A DNA stretch of 58,141 nucleotides from Cellulomonas aerilata (GCF_007991755.1 NZ_BJYY01000023.1:1-58141); one strand, 5' to 3'. Shown: positions 17,471 to 26,751, counted from the stretch's first letter. The notes: generated from the sequence alone by a model not told the origin. Translations and numbers: made by a program.

Positions 17471-17705
17471 ACGACGCACCCGCCTCCCCGGTCGTGGGGT
17501 CCACCGACGCGTGGACCTGCTCCGAGCACGCCGCCGGTCGATCTCCCCCGCGAACCGCGCACCCGGCCCCACATCGGCGAACCCGACCGGCTGAGGGCCG
17601 CCCACCACGACGTCCACCCCCGACGTCGTCGCGGTGCCCGTCACCACGACGTCGCCCCGCGGAGGGGCGCTGCTCACCCGCCCCGTGGAACGTGTCCGAG
17701 CCCTC
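17424..17705 (-). pseudogene. Decayed copy of the 3' end of the large SLH gene
   Basis: Read on the minus strand, this stretch matches the end of the gene at 17883-21254. It has DVVVGGPQPV, FADVGPGA and the C-terminal REAMAA...AYEPA in order. One SLH start is joined directly to the last SLH end, so two SLH repeats are missing, which fits recombination between the repeated REAMAAFL sequences. Frame changes interrupt it: near 17680-17700 the GSDTFHG segment is in another frame, and the middle of the SLH domain is scrambled. A 2-nt loss near 17426 removes the stop codon. It has no start and is not likely to be expressed. Homology fades above about 17705. Confidence 0.75.
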
Positions 17706-17792
17706 CCCGGGGCTCCAGGGCGCTTCACCCCTGGCGGCCCCGGTGGAGCTCCGTGGTGGCCCCTGCAGCACCGGACGTCGCGGGCGCACGCA

Positions 17793-17830
17793 CGAGCGCC
17801 CCCCACCCCGGCAGGGGTGGAGGGCGCTCG
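17793..17830. terminator. Strong hairpin terminator for the large SLH gene
   Basis: 17-bp stem (17793-17809 with 17814-17830, GGCA loop) with one mismatch. It lies 53 nt past the stop of the minus-strand SLH gene. It is the twin of the hairpin at 17335-17372 and belongs to duplicated segment copy B (17787-17930). Confidence 0.8.
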
Positions 17831-17882
17831 TCGTAACCGGCGGGTGAGCACCGCCGGTGCGGTCGTGCCTACGTCGCCGTGC

Positions 17883-20800
17883 TCACTTCGCCGGCTCGTA
17901 CGCCCGGAAGAGGAAGGCGGCCATCGCCTCCCGCCGGACCGGCTCGGCCGGGCGGAACTCCAGCGTGCTGCCCACCTGCGTCCCCTGGGAGATCGCCGCC
18001 GCCCGCAGCCACGCGATCTCCTTGGAGAACGTCGCGCCCGCGACCACGTCCGCGAACGGCGACACCGCCGGCTCGGTGAACACCGGCCTGCCCTTGGCCC
18101 GGTACAGGAACGCTGCCATCGCCTCACGCGTCACCGACTCCGCCGGCCGGAACTCGAACCTCCCACCACCGACGTCGGTCCCCTTGGAGATCCCCTGCGC
18201 CGCCAACCAGGAGATCTCCCGGTAGAACGGCGCACCAGCCTGCACGTCGACGAACGGCGACGTCGCCGGAGCCTCGAACGCCGGCGACCCCGCAGCCCGG
18301 TACAGGAACGCCGCCATCGCCTCGCGACGCACCGCGCCGGCCGGGTCGAAGCGCACCTCGCCGGTCGTCGGGTCGACCGACCCCATGGAGATGCTCCGCG
18401 CCCGCAGCCAGTCGATCTCCACCGCGAACGGCGCACCCGGCCCCACATCGGCGAACCGGACCGGCTGAGGGCCGCCCACCACGATGTCGACCCCCGTGGC
18501 AGCGGCGGTGCCCGTCACGGCGACGGTCCCGGTGCCCGGTCGCGTCGTCCCGGTCCGGTGGAAGACGTCCGAGCCTGCGGCGTCGTCGGCCATGCGCAGC
18601 GCGGCGACGAGGTAGCTCCCCGGCAGGAGACCCTCTATGACGTAGGTGCCGTCCTGCCTGGTCCGGCCACCACGCGTCGGCACGGACTCCTCGTCCGGGG
18701 CGAAGGCCCGGACGTCGACCCCTCGCAGCGGCACACCAGCCGCGTTGGTGATCCGGCCGGAGATGGTGGCGCCGGTCGCCATGACGACGTCGAGACCCGT
18801 GCTCGCGACGCCCTGCGTCAGCGGCACCGTGCGGGCCGCCTCGAACGTCGTGGCGCCGGAGTAGAACTGCGGGACGTACGGGGTCGTGCCGCTCGCCCGC
18901 GCGAAGGCGACCTTGACACCGCCGGCGCGCAGACCGTCCAGCGAGTAGGCGCCGCCCTCGGTCCTGCCGGCGTTCTCGTACTCCCCGCGCTCGTTCAGCA
19001 CCTCGACCGCGACGCCGGAGAGCGCCGTGCCCGACGCGTCGGCCACGGACCCGGACACGCTCGCCGCGGCCTCGAGCCGTGCGTCGACGTCCCCGACGGC
19101 GCCGGCCGTCGGGACGACCAGGGGGGTGGCGGTGTCGGGGCTGCCGGCGTCCTGCCAGTACTCGTAGGCGTAGCTGCCGGCTGGACCGTAGAAGGCGACG
19201 ACGTAGTCGTCACCGCGCAGGCCGTCCACCTCGTACGTGCCGTCCGGGCGGGTGGTCGCGTAGCCCCCGCCCCCGACGCCGTCGAACGGCATGGCGTGCA
19301 CCGCTGCGTGGGCGACCGGGTCGCCCTGGCTGTCCGTCACCGTGCCGGTGAAGGTGGCCCCCGCCGCGAGGCCGGCGTCCGCGACCGCGGTGGCGCCGGA
19401 CGTGACCGCGACCTTCGCGCTCGCGTCCCAGTCCGCCCCGTCCCCGTAGTACTCGCCGACGAGGTTGCCGTTCTGGGTGCCGCCGGTGAACCAGATGCTG
19501 TAGGAGTCGGCCCGCAGCCCGGTGGCCGAGTACCGGCCGTCGGCGTCGGTGGTCAGGAAGCGCCAGTCGTAGGCGTTCATGCCGGAGAGCGAGACCTGCG
19601 CCCCGGCCAGCGGGGCGCCGGTCGGGCCCGTGAGCGTCCCGGTGATCGTCCCGCCCGGTGCGAGCTCGGCGCTCGCGGGCGTCGTCCTCCCGATCTCGAC
19701 GGGGACGAGCGACGAGTCGACCCACAGGGGCGCGTCGTCCCAGAACTCGCCGGCCAGGGAGCCGTCGCCCTGGAACTCGACCGTGTACTTCCCGGTCGGG
19801 AGGCCGTCGGCGGTGTAGGTGCCGTCCGCCGCCGTGTGGACCTGCCGGTAGGTGCCCGATCCCGAGACGGTGACGGTCGTCCCGGCCGGCACGCCGCCGG
19901 GACCCGTCACCGTGCCGTTGATGGCACCGCCCGGCGCCAGCTGCGCGTCGACGCGCTCGACCGTCCGGCCCAGCGCCACGGGGACCTCGGTCGCGGTGTG
20001 GACGGTGGGGGCGTCGGGCCAGTGCTCGTCGAGCAGCCCGCTACCCTCCCGCGCGCCGAAGGAGACCGTGTAGACGCTCCCCGCCAGACCGGCGAGCCGG
20101 TACGTCCCGTCCTCGCCGGTGGTCGCCGGCTGCCCCCAGCCCGACCCGTCCGCGTGCGCGGCGGTGACCTGGACGCCCTGCTGCGGTGCCCCTCCGGGGC
20201 CGGTGACGGTGCCCGTGATGACACCGCCGGTCGTCAGCTCGGCGTCGATGTGCGGGACGGTCGCGCCCGGGGGGACCTCGAGCACCGTGGCCTTGGACCG
20301 CTCCGGGGTGTCGTTCCAGTACTCGGAGATCACGCCCGACGTGGGGGGCGCCACGAAGTTGAGGACGTACGAGCCGCCCGCGATGCCGGCGAGCGAGTAG
20401 GTCCCGTCCGCTTTCGTGCTCGTCCAGCCGCCGTAGGTCATCGAGCTCGCGGAGTCGGCGGAGACACCCACGCCGGCGACGGGCCGGCCCGCGTCGTCGG
20501 TGACCCGCCCGGTGATGGTCGCCCCGGCCTCGAGCTCGGCGTCGATGCCGGCGACCGTCCCGCCCGCCGTCACCGTCACGGGCGTCGCCGTGATCGTGGT
20601 CGGGCTGTTCTCCCAGTACTCGTTGATCAGACCCGACATGGATCCGGCGAGGAAGAAGACGTGGTAGTCGCCCGGCTGCACGCCTGCGACCGTGTAGCGG
20701 CCGTGGACGTCGGTGCGCGCGTGCGCGCCGATCAGGCCAGCGCCCGCCCGCGGGCTGAGGATGACGGAGACGTCCGCGAGCGGCCCCGCCGGTCCGGTGA

Positions 20801-21254
20801 CGACACCGAGGACCGATCCGGTCGCGGCGGTGTCCGCCTGCGTCGGCGGCTGCTCGGTGACGAGCGCGGCGGCGTCGGGGAGCGCCGGCGCGGCCTGGTC
20901 GCGGTGCTCCTCGGGGACGACGACCGAGCCCGGGTTCGCGGCCTGGTCCGCAGCGGCCCGGGCGGCGGCCTCGGCGGCCTCGGTCTCGGCCACCCGGTCG
21001 GCGAGGGTCGCGGGGTCGAGGGGAGCCTGGAGCGGGGACGAGAAATCGGTCGGCGAGCCGTCGGCCGCTGTGGTGCGCGAGCCCTCGGGGCGGCCACCGT
21101 CGGCCGCTGCGGTGCGCGAGCCCTCGGGCCGGTCACCGTCGGCCGCGGAGGCGGCCGGCGCCGCACCGGTGAGTGCGACGGCGGCGACGAGCGCCGGGAC
21201 AAGGGCTTGCGCGAGGCGCAGGTGGGAGGGGGGTGAGGCGTGGGACCTACGCAT
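17883..21254 (-). CDS. Large surface protein: eight carboxypeptidase-regulatory-like repeats and three SLH domains
   Basis: A 1123-residue exported protein. The signal peptide (about 1-37, ASA-AD cleavage) is followed by a short repeated Arg/Pro/Asp/Gly stretch. Eight beta-sandwich repeats of the CarboxypepD_reg/CNA-B-like type then run in tandem, each beginning with a G-x-V-T-G or S-G-x-I core (for example ATITGRVTD, GVITGTVTG, ATISGRITN) and showing DGTYxLxGL. Most are linked by an EYW/EFW/QFY-type aromatic motif. The last ~190 residues are three SLH domains ending in AYEPAK. It is probably a stalk or adhesin-like protein held on the wall polymer. The ATG at 21254 has GAGAAAG 8 nt upstream and starts the signal peptide; an upstream in-frame start at 21335 would bury it. 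Confidence 0.88.
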   Translation of the reverse strand: MRRSHASPPSHLRLAQALVPALVAAVALTGAAPAASAADGDRPEGSRTAAADGGRPEGSRTTAADGSPTDFSSPLQAPLDPATLADRVAETEAAEAAARAAADQAANPGSVVVPEEHRDQAAPALPDAAALVTEQPPTQADTAATGSVLGVVTGPAGPLADVSVILSPRAGAGLIGAHARTDVHGRYTVAGVQPGDYHVFFLAGSMSGLINEYWENSPTTITATPVTVTAGGTVAGIDAELEAGATITGRVTDDAGRPVAGVGVSADSASSMTYGGWTSTKADGTYSLAGIAGGSYVLNFVAPPTSGVISEYWNDTPERSKATVLEVPPGATVPHIDAELTTGGVITGTVTGPGGAPQQGVQVTAAHADGSGWGQPATTGEDGTYRLAGLAGSVYTVSFGAREGSGLLDEHWPDAPTVHTATEVPVALGRTVERVDAQLAPGGAINGTVTGPGGVPAGTTVTVSGSGTYRQVHTAADGTYTADGLPTGKYTVEFQGDGSLAGEFWDDAPLWVDSSLVPVEIGRTTPASAELAPGGTITGTLTGPTGAPLAGAQVSLSGMNAYDWRFLTTDADGRYSATGLRADSYSIWFTGGTQNGNLVGEYYGDGADWDASAKVAVTSGATAVADAGLAAGATFTGTVTDSQGDPVAHAAVHAMPFDGVGGGGYATTRPDGTYEVDGLRGDDYVVAFYGPAGSYAYEYWQDAGSPDTATPLVVPTAGAVGDVDARLEAAASVSGSVADASGTALSGVAVEVLNERGEYENAGRTEGGAYSLDGLRAGGVKVAFARASGTTPYVPQFYSGATTFEAARTVPLTQGVASTGLDVVMATGATISGRITNAAGVPLRGVDVRAFAPDEESVPTRGGRTRQDGTYVIEGLLPGSYLVAALRMADDAAGSDVFHRTGTTRPGTGTVAVTGTAAATGVDIVVGGPQPVRFADVGPGAPFAVEIDWLRARSISMGSVDPTTGEVRFDPAGAVRREAMAAFLYRAAGSPAFEAPATSPFVDVQAGAPFYREISWLAAQGISKGTDVGGGRFEFRPAESVTREAMAAFLYRAKGRPVFTEPAVSPFADVVAGATFSKEIAWLRAAAISQGTQVGSTLEFRPAEPVRREAMAAFLFRAYEPAK
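21058..21148 (-). repeat. 39-bp tandem repeat in the large SLH gene
   Basis: Two full 39-bp copies (21058-21096, 21097-21135; a few base differences) and a third of a copy. They encode the RPEGSRT-type repeat just after the signal peptide. The unit is a multiple of three, so copy number could vary in frame. Confidence 0.75.
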
Positions 21255-21496
21255 CGGACCGCTTTCTCGAGTGGTGTCGGCGCGCCGCGTCCGTGCGCGC
21301 ACGCCTGCGTCCGTCCCTTCGGCAGCCCGGACCACGTCCTGAGGACCGGACGGCCGACTTCACCCGACGCCGGCCGACGTCGCCGGGGCGGGCGCCGGCG
21401 GCGGTGCCCGCCACGTCCCGGTCGCGTGCGGCCGGCTTCACAACGTCTCTACCCGATCGGCGCTGCCGCTCCGCCGTCCCGTGAGACCCGCACGCC

Positions 21497-21502
21497 TAAA
21501 CT
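21497..21502 (+). promoter_or_regulatory. -10 element (TAAACT) for the LCP gene pair
   Basis: TAAACT lies 6 nt before the GTG at 21509 and no Shine-Dalgarno sequence is present, so a leaderless mRNA is likely. The rest of the 254-nt divergent gap shows no clear second element. Confidence 0.5.
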
Positions 21503-21508
21503 CCCTGC

Positions 21509-22741
21509 GTGCCCTCTCGCCATGCCGCGCGCCCGCGCGTCGCCCGCCACGCCCGCCGCCCGGAGTCCCACCGGGTGCTGTACGGCACCGCGCTCGGCGT
21601 CACGGCCCTGCTCGCGTTCGGCGTCACCGGCGCTGCGAGCGCGTACACGCGGCTGCAGGGCAACATCCGGTCCGTCGACGTCACCGAGCTGCTCGGCGAG
21701 AACCGCCCGACGCCGTCGGCTGCCCCCGACCCCGACGACCCCAACGCGGGCCGGGCGCTGAACATCCTCCTCATCGGCTCCGACGTGCGCGAGGGCGAGA
21801 ACGCCGAGATCGGCGGCGAGGTCGAGGGCATGCGGTCGGACACGACGATCGTCATGCACGTGTCCGCCGACCGCAGCCGGGTCGAGCTCGTCTCCATCCC
21901 CCGCGACACGCTGGTGGACATCCCGGCGTGCAACCGATCCGACGGCACCGCCTCCCGCTCCCAGCGCGGCCAGTTCAACGCGGCCTTCTCGATCGGGTCC
22001 GAGAGCGGCCAGGTCTCCGACGCCGCGGTGTGCACGATCGCGACCGTGGAGGAGAACACCGGCGTCTTCATCGACGACTACGTGGTCATCGACTTCGCGG
22101 GGTTCATCCGCATGATCGACGCGCTCGGTGGGGTGCCGATGTGCATCCCGAACGACATGAGCTCCCCCAAGGCGGGGCTGGAGCTCACCGCCGGCAACCA
22201 CGTGCTCGACGGCTCGACCGCACTGGCCTTCGCCCGGGCACGCACCGGCACCGGGGTCGGCGACGGCTCGGACACCGACCGCCTGGGCCGCCAGCAGCAG
22301 CTGCTCGCCGCGACGGTGCAGACCGTGCAGTCCAAGAACCTGCTCACCGACGTGCCGCAGCTGCTGAGCTTCCTCAACGCCGCGACGTCGTCGATCACCG
22401 CCAGCCCGAACCTGGCGTCGATCCCCAACATGACCGGCCTCGCCTTCAGCCTGCGCGCCACGCTGGGTGGCAACATCGCCTTCATGACGGTCCCGTTCGC
22501 CACCGCGCCGTCGGACCCGAACCGGGTCGTCATGACGGACGAGGCGGACCTGCTGTGGTCGAACATGTCCGCCGACCTGCCCCTGGTCGCCGAGCCCCCG
22601 GCCACCCCCGACCCCGCCTCGACGCCTGACCCGGCTGCGACGCCCGACCCCGCCGTCACCACGCCGCCGGTCGAGGCCGCCCCGCCCACTCCCGGCAAGG
22701 ACCCGATCACCGCCGACGACGTCTCGACCGTCTGTGGCTGA
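21509..22741 (+). CDS. LytR-CpsA-Psr (LCP) family wall-polymer ligase
   Basis: A 410-residue type II membrane protein: a short basic cytosolic N-terminus, one helix (about 24-45), then an extracellular LCP domain. LCP hallmarks are NILLIGSD, RSDTTIV with the conserved Arg-Asp, and SIPRDTLVDIP, which bind the polyprenyl-pyrophosphate donor and magnesium. The family moves lipid-linked glycopolymers onto peptidoglycan. The C-terminus (about 365-410) is a Pro/Asp/Thr linker ending in VSTVCG. It overlaps the second LCP gene by 8 nt. Position beside the glycopolymer locus suggests it attaches that polymer to the wall. Confidence 0.9.
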   Translation: MPSRHAARPRVARHARRPESHRVLYGTALGVTALLAFGVTGAASAYTRLQGNIRSVDVTELLGENRPTPSAAPDPDDPNAGRALNILLIGSDVREGENAEIGGEVEGMRSDTTIVMHVSADRSRVELVSIPRDTLVDIPACNRSDGTASRSQRGQFNAAFSIGSESGQVSDAAVCTIATVEENTGVFIDDYVVIDFAGFIRMIDALGGVPMCIPNDMSSPKAGLELTAGNHVLDGSTALAFARARTGTGVGDGSDTDRLGRQQQLLAATVQTVQSKNLLTDVPQLLSFLNAATSSITASPNLASIPNMTGLAFSLRATLGGNIAFMTVPFATAPSDPNRVVMTDEADLLWSNMSADLPLVAEPPATPDPASTPDPAATPDPAVTTPPVEAAPPTPGKDPITADDVSTVCG

Positions 22742-24314
22742 GCGTCCCACCGGCCGCGAGGACGCCCCCGACGCGGCGGGCGGGGGCGGCGGCAGCCGCG
22801 CCCGTGCCGGCGGCTCGGCCCGTCCGGTCGGCGGCCCGCCCCGCCCGACGGCTCCCCGGGACCCCCGACGGCCCGCTGCGGACGCCCGCGCCGATGCGGG
22901 TCCGAGCGCGCCGCCGCCGAGCTTCGCCCCTGGGGGCCCGGCACGGCGGGCCCCGGCCGTCGACGACGCCGACCCCGTGGGCACGGTCCCGCCGCGCGCG
23001 GTCCCGGCCCGCCCCCTGCCGCCGCGCGCGGCGCCGGCGCGGCAGGCCGGGTCCGCCCAGCCGGTGGGCACCGCGCACCCGGTGGAGGTGCCACCCCGCA
23101 CCGGGGGCCCGCAGCGGACTGGCACCGCCCAGCCCGTGGGCCGGCCGGCCGTGCAGATCCCGCCGCGGTCGGCCCAGGCCCTCGGCGCACCGGTGCAGGT
23201 CGGCGGCGCACCGGTGCAGGTCGGCGGCCCAGCCCGGGTCGCGTCCGCACGCCCGGGCACCGTCGCCCCCGGCCTCGCGCCCGGCGCGGGGGCTCCCGGG
23301 GCGCCGTCCGCCACGCCACGCGCGGGGCTGCTCGGCGGTCACGGCGAGCGGCGCCGACGGCTGCTGCTCGGGGTCGCGGTCGTCGCGGTGCTCCTGCTCG
23401 CGTGGCCCGTCGGCCTGCTGGTGTGGGCCAACGGCAAGATCCAGCACGTGCCGGCGCTGTCCGGCGGCGCCGACACCCCCGGCATCACCTACCTGCTCGC
23501 CGGGTCGGACCTGCGCGGCGGGGAGGGCGGCATCGCCCAGGACGGCACGGAGGGTGCCCGCACCGACACGATCATGCTGCTGCACGTCCCGTCCGGCGGG
23601 CCGGCCGCGCTGATCTCTCTGCCGCGCGACACCCTCGCCGAGATCCCCGGGCAGGGCGCGAACAAGCTCAACGCCGCGTACTCCTGGGGCGGCGCCCCGC
23701 TGCTCGTGGAGACGGTGGAGGGGCTGACCGGCATGCACGTCGACCACTACGTGGAGGTCGGCCTCGGCGGGGTGGCCCAGGTGGTGGACGCCGTCGGCGG
23801 CGTCGAGCTGTGCCTGGACCCGGCGGTCAACCAGGTCAGCTTCCCGCTGGACGACCCGGACTCCGGGCTCGTCTGGGCCGCCCCCGGCTGCCAGGTCGTC
23901 GACGGCTACACCTCCCTCGCCTTCGCCCGCATGCGCAAGGCGGACCGCGAGGGCGACATTGGCCGCGCCAAGCGCCAGCAGCAGCTGATCGCGGCACTGT
24001 CGTCGGCGGCGGCCACCCCGTCCACCGTGCTCAACCCCGGTCGGCAGGTCGGCCTGGTGTCGGCCGGCATCGGGGCGCTGCACGTGAGCGACGGGACGGA
24101 CATCACCGACCTGGGCCGGCTCGCACTCGCGTTCCGCAGCGCGTCCGGGCCGGAGGGCATCCGCGGCACGCCGCCGATCATCGACGCCGACTACCGGCCC
24201 GGGGGCATCGGCTCGACCGTCCGGCTGGACCCGGACGCGTCGCCGGCGTTCTTCCGCGACGTGATGAACGGCGACCTGCCGGCCGGTCCGGTCGGCGGGG
24301 TCCCCGCCGGCTGA
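22734..24314 (+). CDS. LytR-CpsA-Psr (LCP) family wall-polymer ligase with long cytosolic extension
   Basis: A 526-residue protein. The first ~205 residues are Pro/Ala/Gly/Arg-rich and probably disordered in the cytosol, followed by one helix (about 209-231) and an LCP domain (about 245-500) with YLLAGSDLRGG, RTDTIML and SLPRDTLAEIP. The late FARMRKAD...RAKRQQQ matches the conserved LCP Arg-rich end. The GTG start at 22734 overlaps the first LCP gene by 8 nt, so the two are coupled. Disordered N-terminal tails in actinobacterial LCP proteins often serve regulation or partner binding, but nothing specific can be read here. Confidence 0.88.
   Translation: MAERPTGREDAPDAAGGGGGSRARAGGSARPVGGPPRPTAPRDPRRPAADARADAGPSAPPPSFAPGGPARRAPAVDDADPVGTVPPRAVPARPLPPRAAPARQAGSAQPVGTAHPVEVPPRTGGPQRTGTAQPVGRPAVQIPPRSAQALGAPVQVGGAPVQVGGPARVASARPGTVAPGLAPGAGAPGAPSATPRAGLLGGHGERRRRLLLGVAVVAVLLLAWPVGLLVWANGKIQHVPALSGGADTPGITYLLAGSDLRGGEGGIAQDGTEGARTDTIMLLHVPSGGPAALISLPRDTLAEIPGQGANKLNAAYSWGGAPLLVETVEGLTGMHVDHYVEVGLGGVAQVVDAVGGVELCLDPAVNQVSFPLDDPDSGLVWAAPGCQVVDGYTSLAFARMRKADREGDIGRAKRQQQLIAALSSAAATPSTVLNPGRQVGLVSAGIGALHVSDGTDITDLGRLALAFRSASGPEGIRGTPPIIDADYRPGGIGSTVRLDPDASPAFFRDVMNGDLPAGPVGGVPAG
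23184..23225 (+). repeat. 21-bp tandem duplication in the second LCP gene
   Basis: Two identical 21-bp copies (23184-23204 and 23205-23225) encoding GAPVQVG twice in the disordered N-terminal tail. The exact identity points to a recent duplication. Confidence 0.8.
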
Positions 24315-24351
24315 CCTCCGCCGGCTGACGCCGCCCGTCAGGCCCCGCCCG

Positions 24352-24891
24352 TCAGGCCCCGGGCGCCGGGGCCCGATCGGCCGCGTGCCGCTCGCGCAGC
24401 CGGCGGCCCTTCTCGCTCGCCTGCGCGCGCAGGGAGTCCTGGAACGCCACCATCGCCCCGGCGAGCCGGCGGGCGTCGTCGTCGACCCCCGCCGCCAGGA
24501 TCCGCACGGCGAGCAGTCCCGCGTTGCGGGCCCCGCCGATGGACACGGTCGCCACCGGCACGCCGGCGGGCATCTGGACGATGGACAGCAGGGAGTCCAT
24601 GCCGTCGAGGTACTTCAGGGGCACCGGCACGCCGATGACGGGCAGGGTCGTGACGGCGGCGAGCATGCCGGGCAGGTGGGCGGCGCCGCCGGCGCCGGCG
24701 ATCACCACGCGCAGCCCGCGGTCGGCGGCGGCGCGGCCGTAGTCGACCATGTCCTGCGGCATGCGGTGCGCGGAGACGACGTCGACCTCCACCGGCACGC
24801 CGAACTCGGCCAGCGCGTCGGCCGCCGCCTGCATGACCGGCCAGTCCGAGTCCGACCCCATGACGATCCCGACCTGCGGCTGCCCGCTCAT
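24352..24891 (-). CDS. purE: 5-(carboxyamino)imidazole ribonucleotide mutase
   Basis: A 179-residue class I PurE, which moves the carboxylate of N5-CAIR to C4 to give CAIR in purine synthesis. GSDSDW is at 12-17, SAHR (the catalytic His region) follows near 44-47, and [10 protein letters not shown] carries a second conserved His. Length is typical. Its ATG overlaps the purK stop (ATGA), so purK-purE form one transcript in pathway order. Confidence 0.95.
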   Translation of the reverse strand: MSGQPQVGIVMGSDSDWPVMQAAADALAEFGVPVEVDVVSAHRMPQDMVDYGRAAADRGLRVVIAGAGGAAHLPGMLAAVTTLPVIGVPVPLKYLDGMDSLLSIVQMPAGVPVATVSIGGARNAGLLAVRILAAGVDDDARRLAGAMVAFQDSLRAQASEKGRRLRERHAADRAPAPGA

Positions 24892-26108
24892 GCTGCTCCC
24901 CCGCTCGTGGCCGTCGAGGCCGTCGCTGCGGCCGGACGTCCGGCCGGCTCCTCGCCGCGCAGGACCGCGGCGGCGGCGCGCGCCCGCGCCCGGACGTCGG
25001 CCAGGTCGTCCCCGGTCACGGTGACGTGCCCGAGCTTGCGGCCCGGCCGGACCTCCTTGCCGTACAGGTGCACCTTGGCGTCGGCGTCCAGCGCGGCGAC
25101 CGCCGGCAGCGCGTCGGCGAGGTCGGCGTGGCGGCTGCCCAGGACGTTGACCATGACCGACCACGGCGCGCGCGCCCGGGTGGCGCCCAGCGGCAGGTCC
25201 AGGACCGCGCGCAGGTGCTGCTCGAACTGGCTGGTCACCGCCCCGTCGATGGTCCAGTGGCCGGTGTTGTGCGGGCGCATCGCCAGCTCGTTGACCAGGA
25301 CGCGGGATCCGCCGTCGGGGTCGCGGACCTCGAAGAGCTCGACGGCCAGCACGCCGGTCACGTCCAGCCCCTGCGCCACCTGCACCGCGAGCGCCGTCGC
25401 CTCCTGGGCGACCGTCGCGTCCAGGTCCGGCGCGGGCGCGACGACCTCGCTGCAGACGCCGCCCTCCTGCACCGACTCCACGACGGGCCACGCCCGCACC
25501 TCGCCGGAGGGCCGGCGCCCGACCATCACCGCGAGCTCGCGGACGAACGGCACCTTCTCCTCGGCCAGCAGCGGCACGCCGCCGTCCCCGAGCGCGTCGA
25601 GCCAGTCGGCGACCTCGTCGGTGCGTGTCACCACCCGCACGCCCTTGCCGTCGTAGCCGCCGCGGGCGGTCTTGACCACCACGGCGCCACCGGCCTCGTC
25701 GAGGAACCGCTGCAGCGCGGCTGCGTCCGGCAGCGGCGCCCAGCGCGGGCAGGGGACGCCGAGCGCGGTGAGCCGCTGCCGCATGACGATCTTGTCCTGC
25801 GCGTGCACGAGCGCGTGCGCCGCCGGGTGCACGGGGTGCCCCTCGGCGACGAGCTGCTCGAGCAGGTCGTTGGGCACGTGCTCGTGCTCGAAGGTCAGCA
25901 CGTCCGCACCAGGGACGCCGGTGACCAGCGCGCGGACGGCGCCGACGTCCGACGCCGAGCCGACGACCGAGTCCGGGACCACCTGGGCCGCAGAGGACGC
26001 CGGGCCCTCCACCAGGACCCTCAGGTGCACGCCCAGCGCGGTCGCCGCGGGCGCCATCATCCGGGCGAGCTGACCGCCGCCGACCACTGCCACCACAGGT
26101 GCTGCCAC
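24888..26108 (-). CDS. purK: 5-(carboxyamino)imidazole ribonucleotide synthase
   Basis: A 406-residue ATP-grasp enzyme that carboxylates AIR with bicarbonate and ATP to N5-CAIR, the substrate of PurE. GGGQLARM at 10-17 starts the N-terminal domain, FEHEHVP follows, and the ATP-grasp core holds [13 protein letters not shown]. The GTG at 26108 is chosen over an in-frame ATG at 26177: a TACCCT -10 hexamer on the minus strand (26117-26122) lies 8 nt upstream of the GTG, and the extra 23 residues would be low-complexity. The pair purK-purE next to a GtrA gene is also known from mycobacteria. Confidence 0.93.
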   Translation of the reverse strand: MAAPVVAVVGGGQLARMMAPAATALGVHLRVLVEGPASSAAQVVPDSVVGSASDVGAVRALVTGVPGADVLTFEHEHVPNDLLEQLVAEGHPVHPAAHALVHAQDKIVMRQRLTALGVPCPRWAPLPDAAALQRFLDEAGGAVVVKTARGGYDGKGVRVVTRTDEVADWLDALGDGGVPLLAEEKVPFVRELAVMVGRRPSGEVRAWPVVESVQEGGVCSEVVAPAPDLDATVAQEATALAVQVAQGLDVTGVLAVELFEVRDPDGGSRVLVNELAMRPHNTGHWTIDGAVTSQFEQHLRAVLDLPLGATRARAPWSVMVNVLGSRHADLADALPAVAALDADAKVHLYGKEVRPGRKLGHVTVTGDDLADVRARARAAAAVLRGEEPAGRPAAATASTATSGGAA

Positions 26109-26116
26109 GGAGGTCG

Positions 26117-26122
26117 AGGGTA
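26117..26122 (-). promoter_or_regulatory. -10 element (TACCCT) for purK-purE
   Basis: On the minus strand TACCCT ends 8 nt before the purK GTG at 26108. No Shine-Dalgarno is present, so a leaderless mRNA is likely. This site decided the purK start. Confidence 0.45.
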
Positions 26123-26199
26123 GCCGGGACCGCGTGGGCGCCGGCGCGCCGTCCACCCCGGAGCCACCCGGACCCACCCGGGGCCGGGATCCCGCGGGT

Positions 26200-26205
26200 T
26201 ACGCT
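26200..26205 (+). promoter_or_regulatory. -10 element (TACGCT) for the second GtrA gene
   Basis: TACGCT ends 6 nt before the GTG at 26212, the spacing seen at several other leaderless-type starts in this window. Confidence 0.45.
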
Positions 26206-26211
26206 CCGGTC

Positions 26212-26751
26212 GTGACGCCCCCTGCCCGGACCGGCCCGCGGACCCTCGCCCAGCCCCCGGCACCCGGGGTGCCGGCCCGCGGAGCGTCCGCAGCGGCGTG
26301 GCGCACCCGGTCCGTCGCGCGGGTCGCCGAGCTGGCCCGGTTCGGGTCCGTGGGCGCCGTCGCGTACGTGGTCGACGTCGGCCTCTTCAACCTGCTGCGG
26401 TTCGGTCCCGGCGACCTGCTCGAGGCCAAGCCGCTCACCGCCAAGGCCCTCTCCGTCGCCGTGGCCACCGTGGTCGCGTGGCTGGGCAACCGCTACTGGA
26501 CCTTCGCGCACCGGCGGACCGGCGCCCGCGGTCGCGAGCTGCTCGGGTTCGCCCTGGTCAACCTCGGAGGGCTCGCCGTCGGGCTCGCGTGCCTGGGGTT
26601 CTCGCACTACGTGCTCGGGCTGCGGTCCCCGCTCGCGGACAACATCTCCGCGAACGTGGTGGGGCTCGTGCTCGGGACCGCGTTCCGGTACGTCTGCTAC
26701 CAGCGCCTGGTCTTCACCGGCGCCGACGACCGATCCGCCGCGGGGAGATGA
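26212..26751 (+). CDS. GtrA family membrane protein
   Basis: A 179-residue GtrA protein. After a Pro/Ala-rich N-terminus come four hydrophobic segments: [16 protein letters not shown], a second around [15 protein letters not shown], a third near [14 protein letters not shown] and a last near [16 protein letters not shown]. The conserved NRYWTF follows the second helix, and YQRLVF ends the domain. The GTG at 26212 is favoured by a -10 hexamer 6 nt upstream; a longer ATG-started form (26134) would add a low-complexity tail. Its last 38 bp overlap the convergent histidine kinase gene end to end. It probably aids lipid-linked sugar transfer. Confidence 0.85.
   Translation: MTPPARTGPRTLAQPPAPGVPARGASAAAWRTRSVARVAELARFGSVGAVAYVVDVGLFNLLRFGPGDLLEAKPLTAKALSVAVATVVAWLGNRYWTFAHRRTGARGRELLGFALVNLGGLAVGLACLGFSHYVLGLRSPLADNISANVVGLVLGTAFRYVCYQRLVFTGADDRSAAGR

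Noticed and set aside
17072-18127. Long minus-strand open frame covering the protease end and the decayed SLH copy
   Set aside because: It merges the antisense strand of the protease gene with the SLH remnant, has no consistent domains except the short remnant pieces, and crosses both hairpins.
24352-26607. Single 751-codon minus-strand reading frame spanning purE and beyond
   Set aside because: Only its last 179 codons match a protein (PurE). The rest is out of frame with purK and is a shadow.
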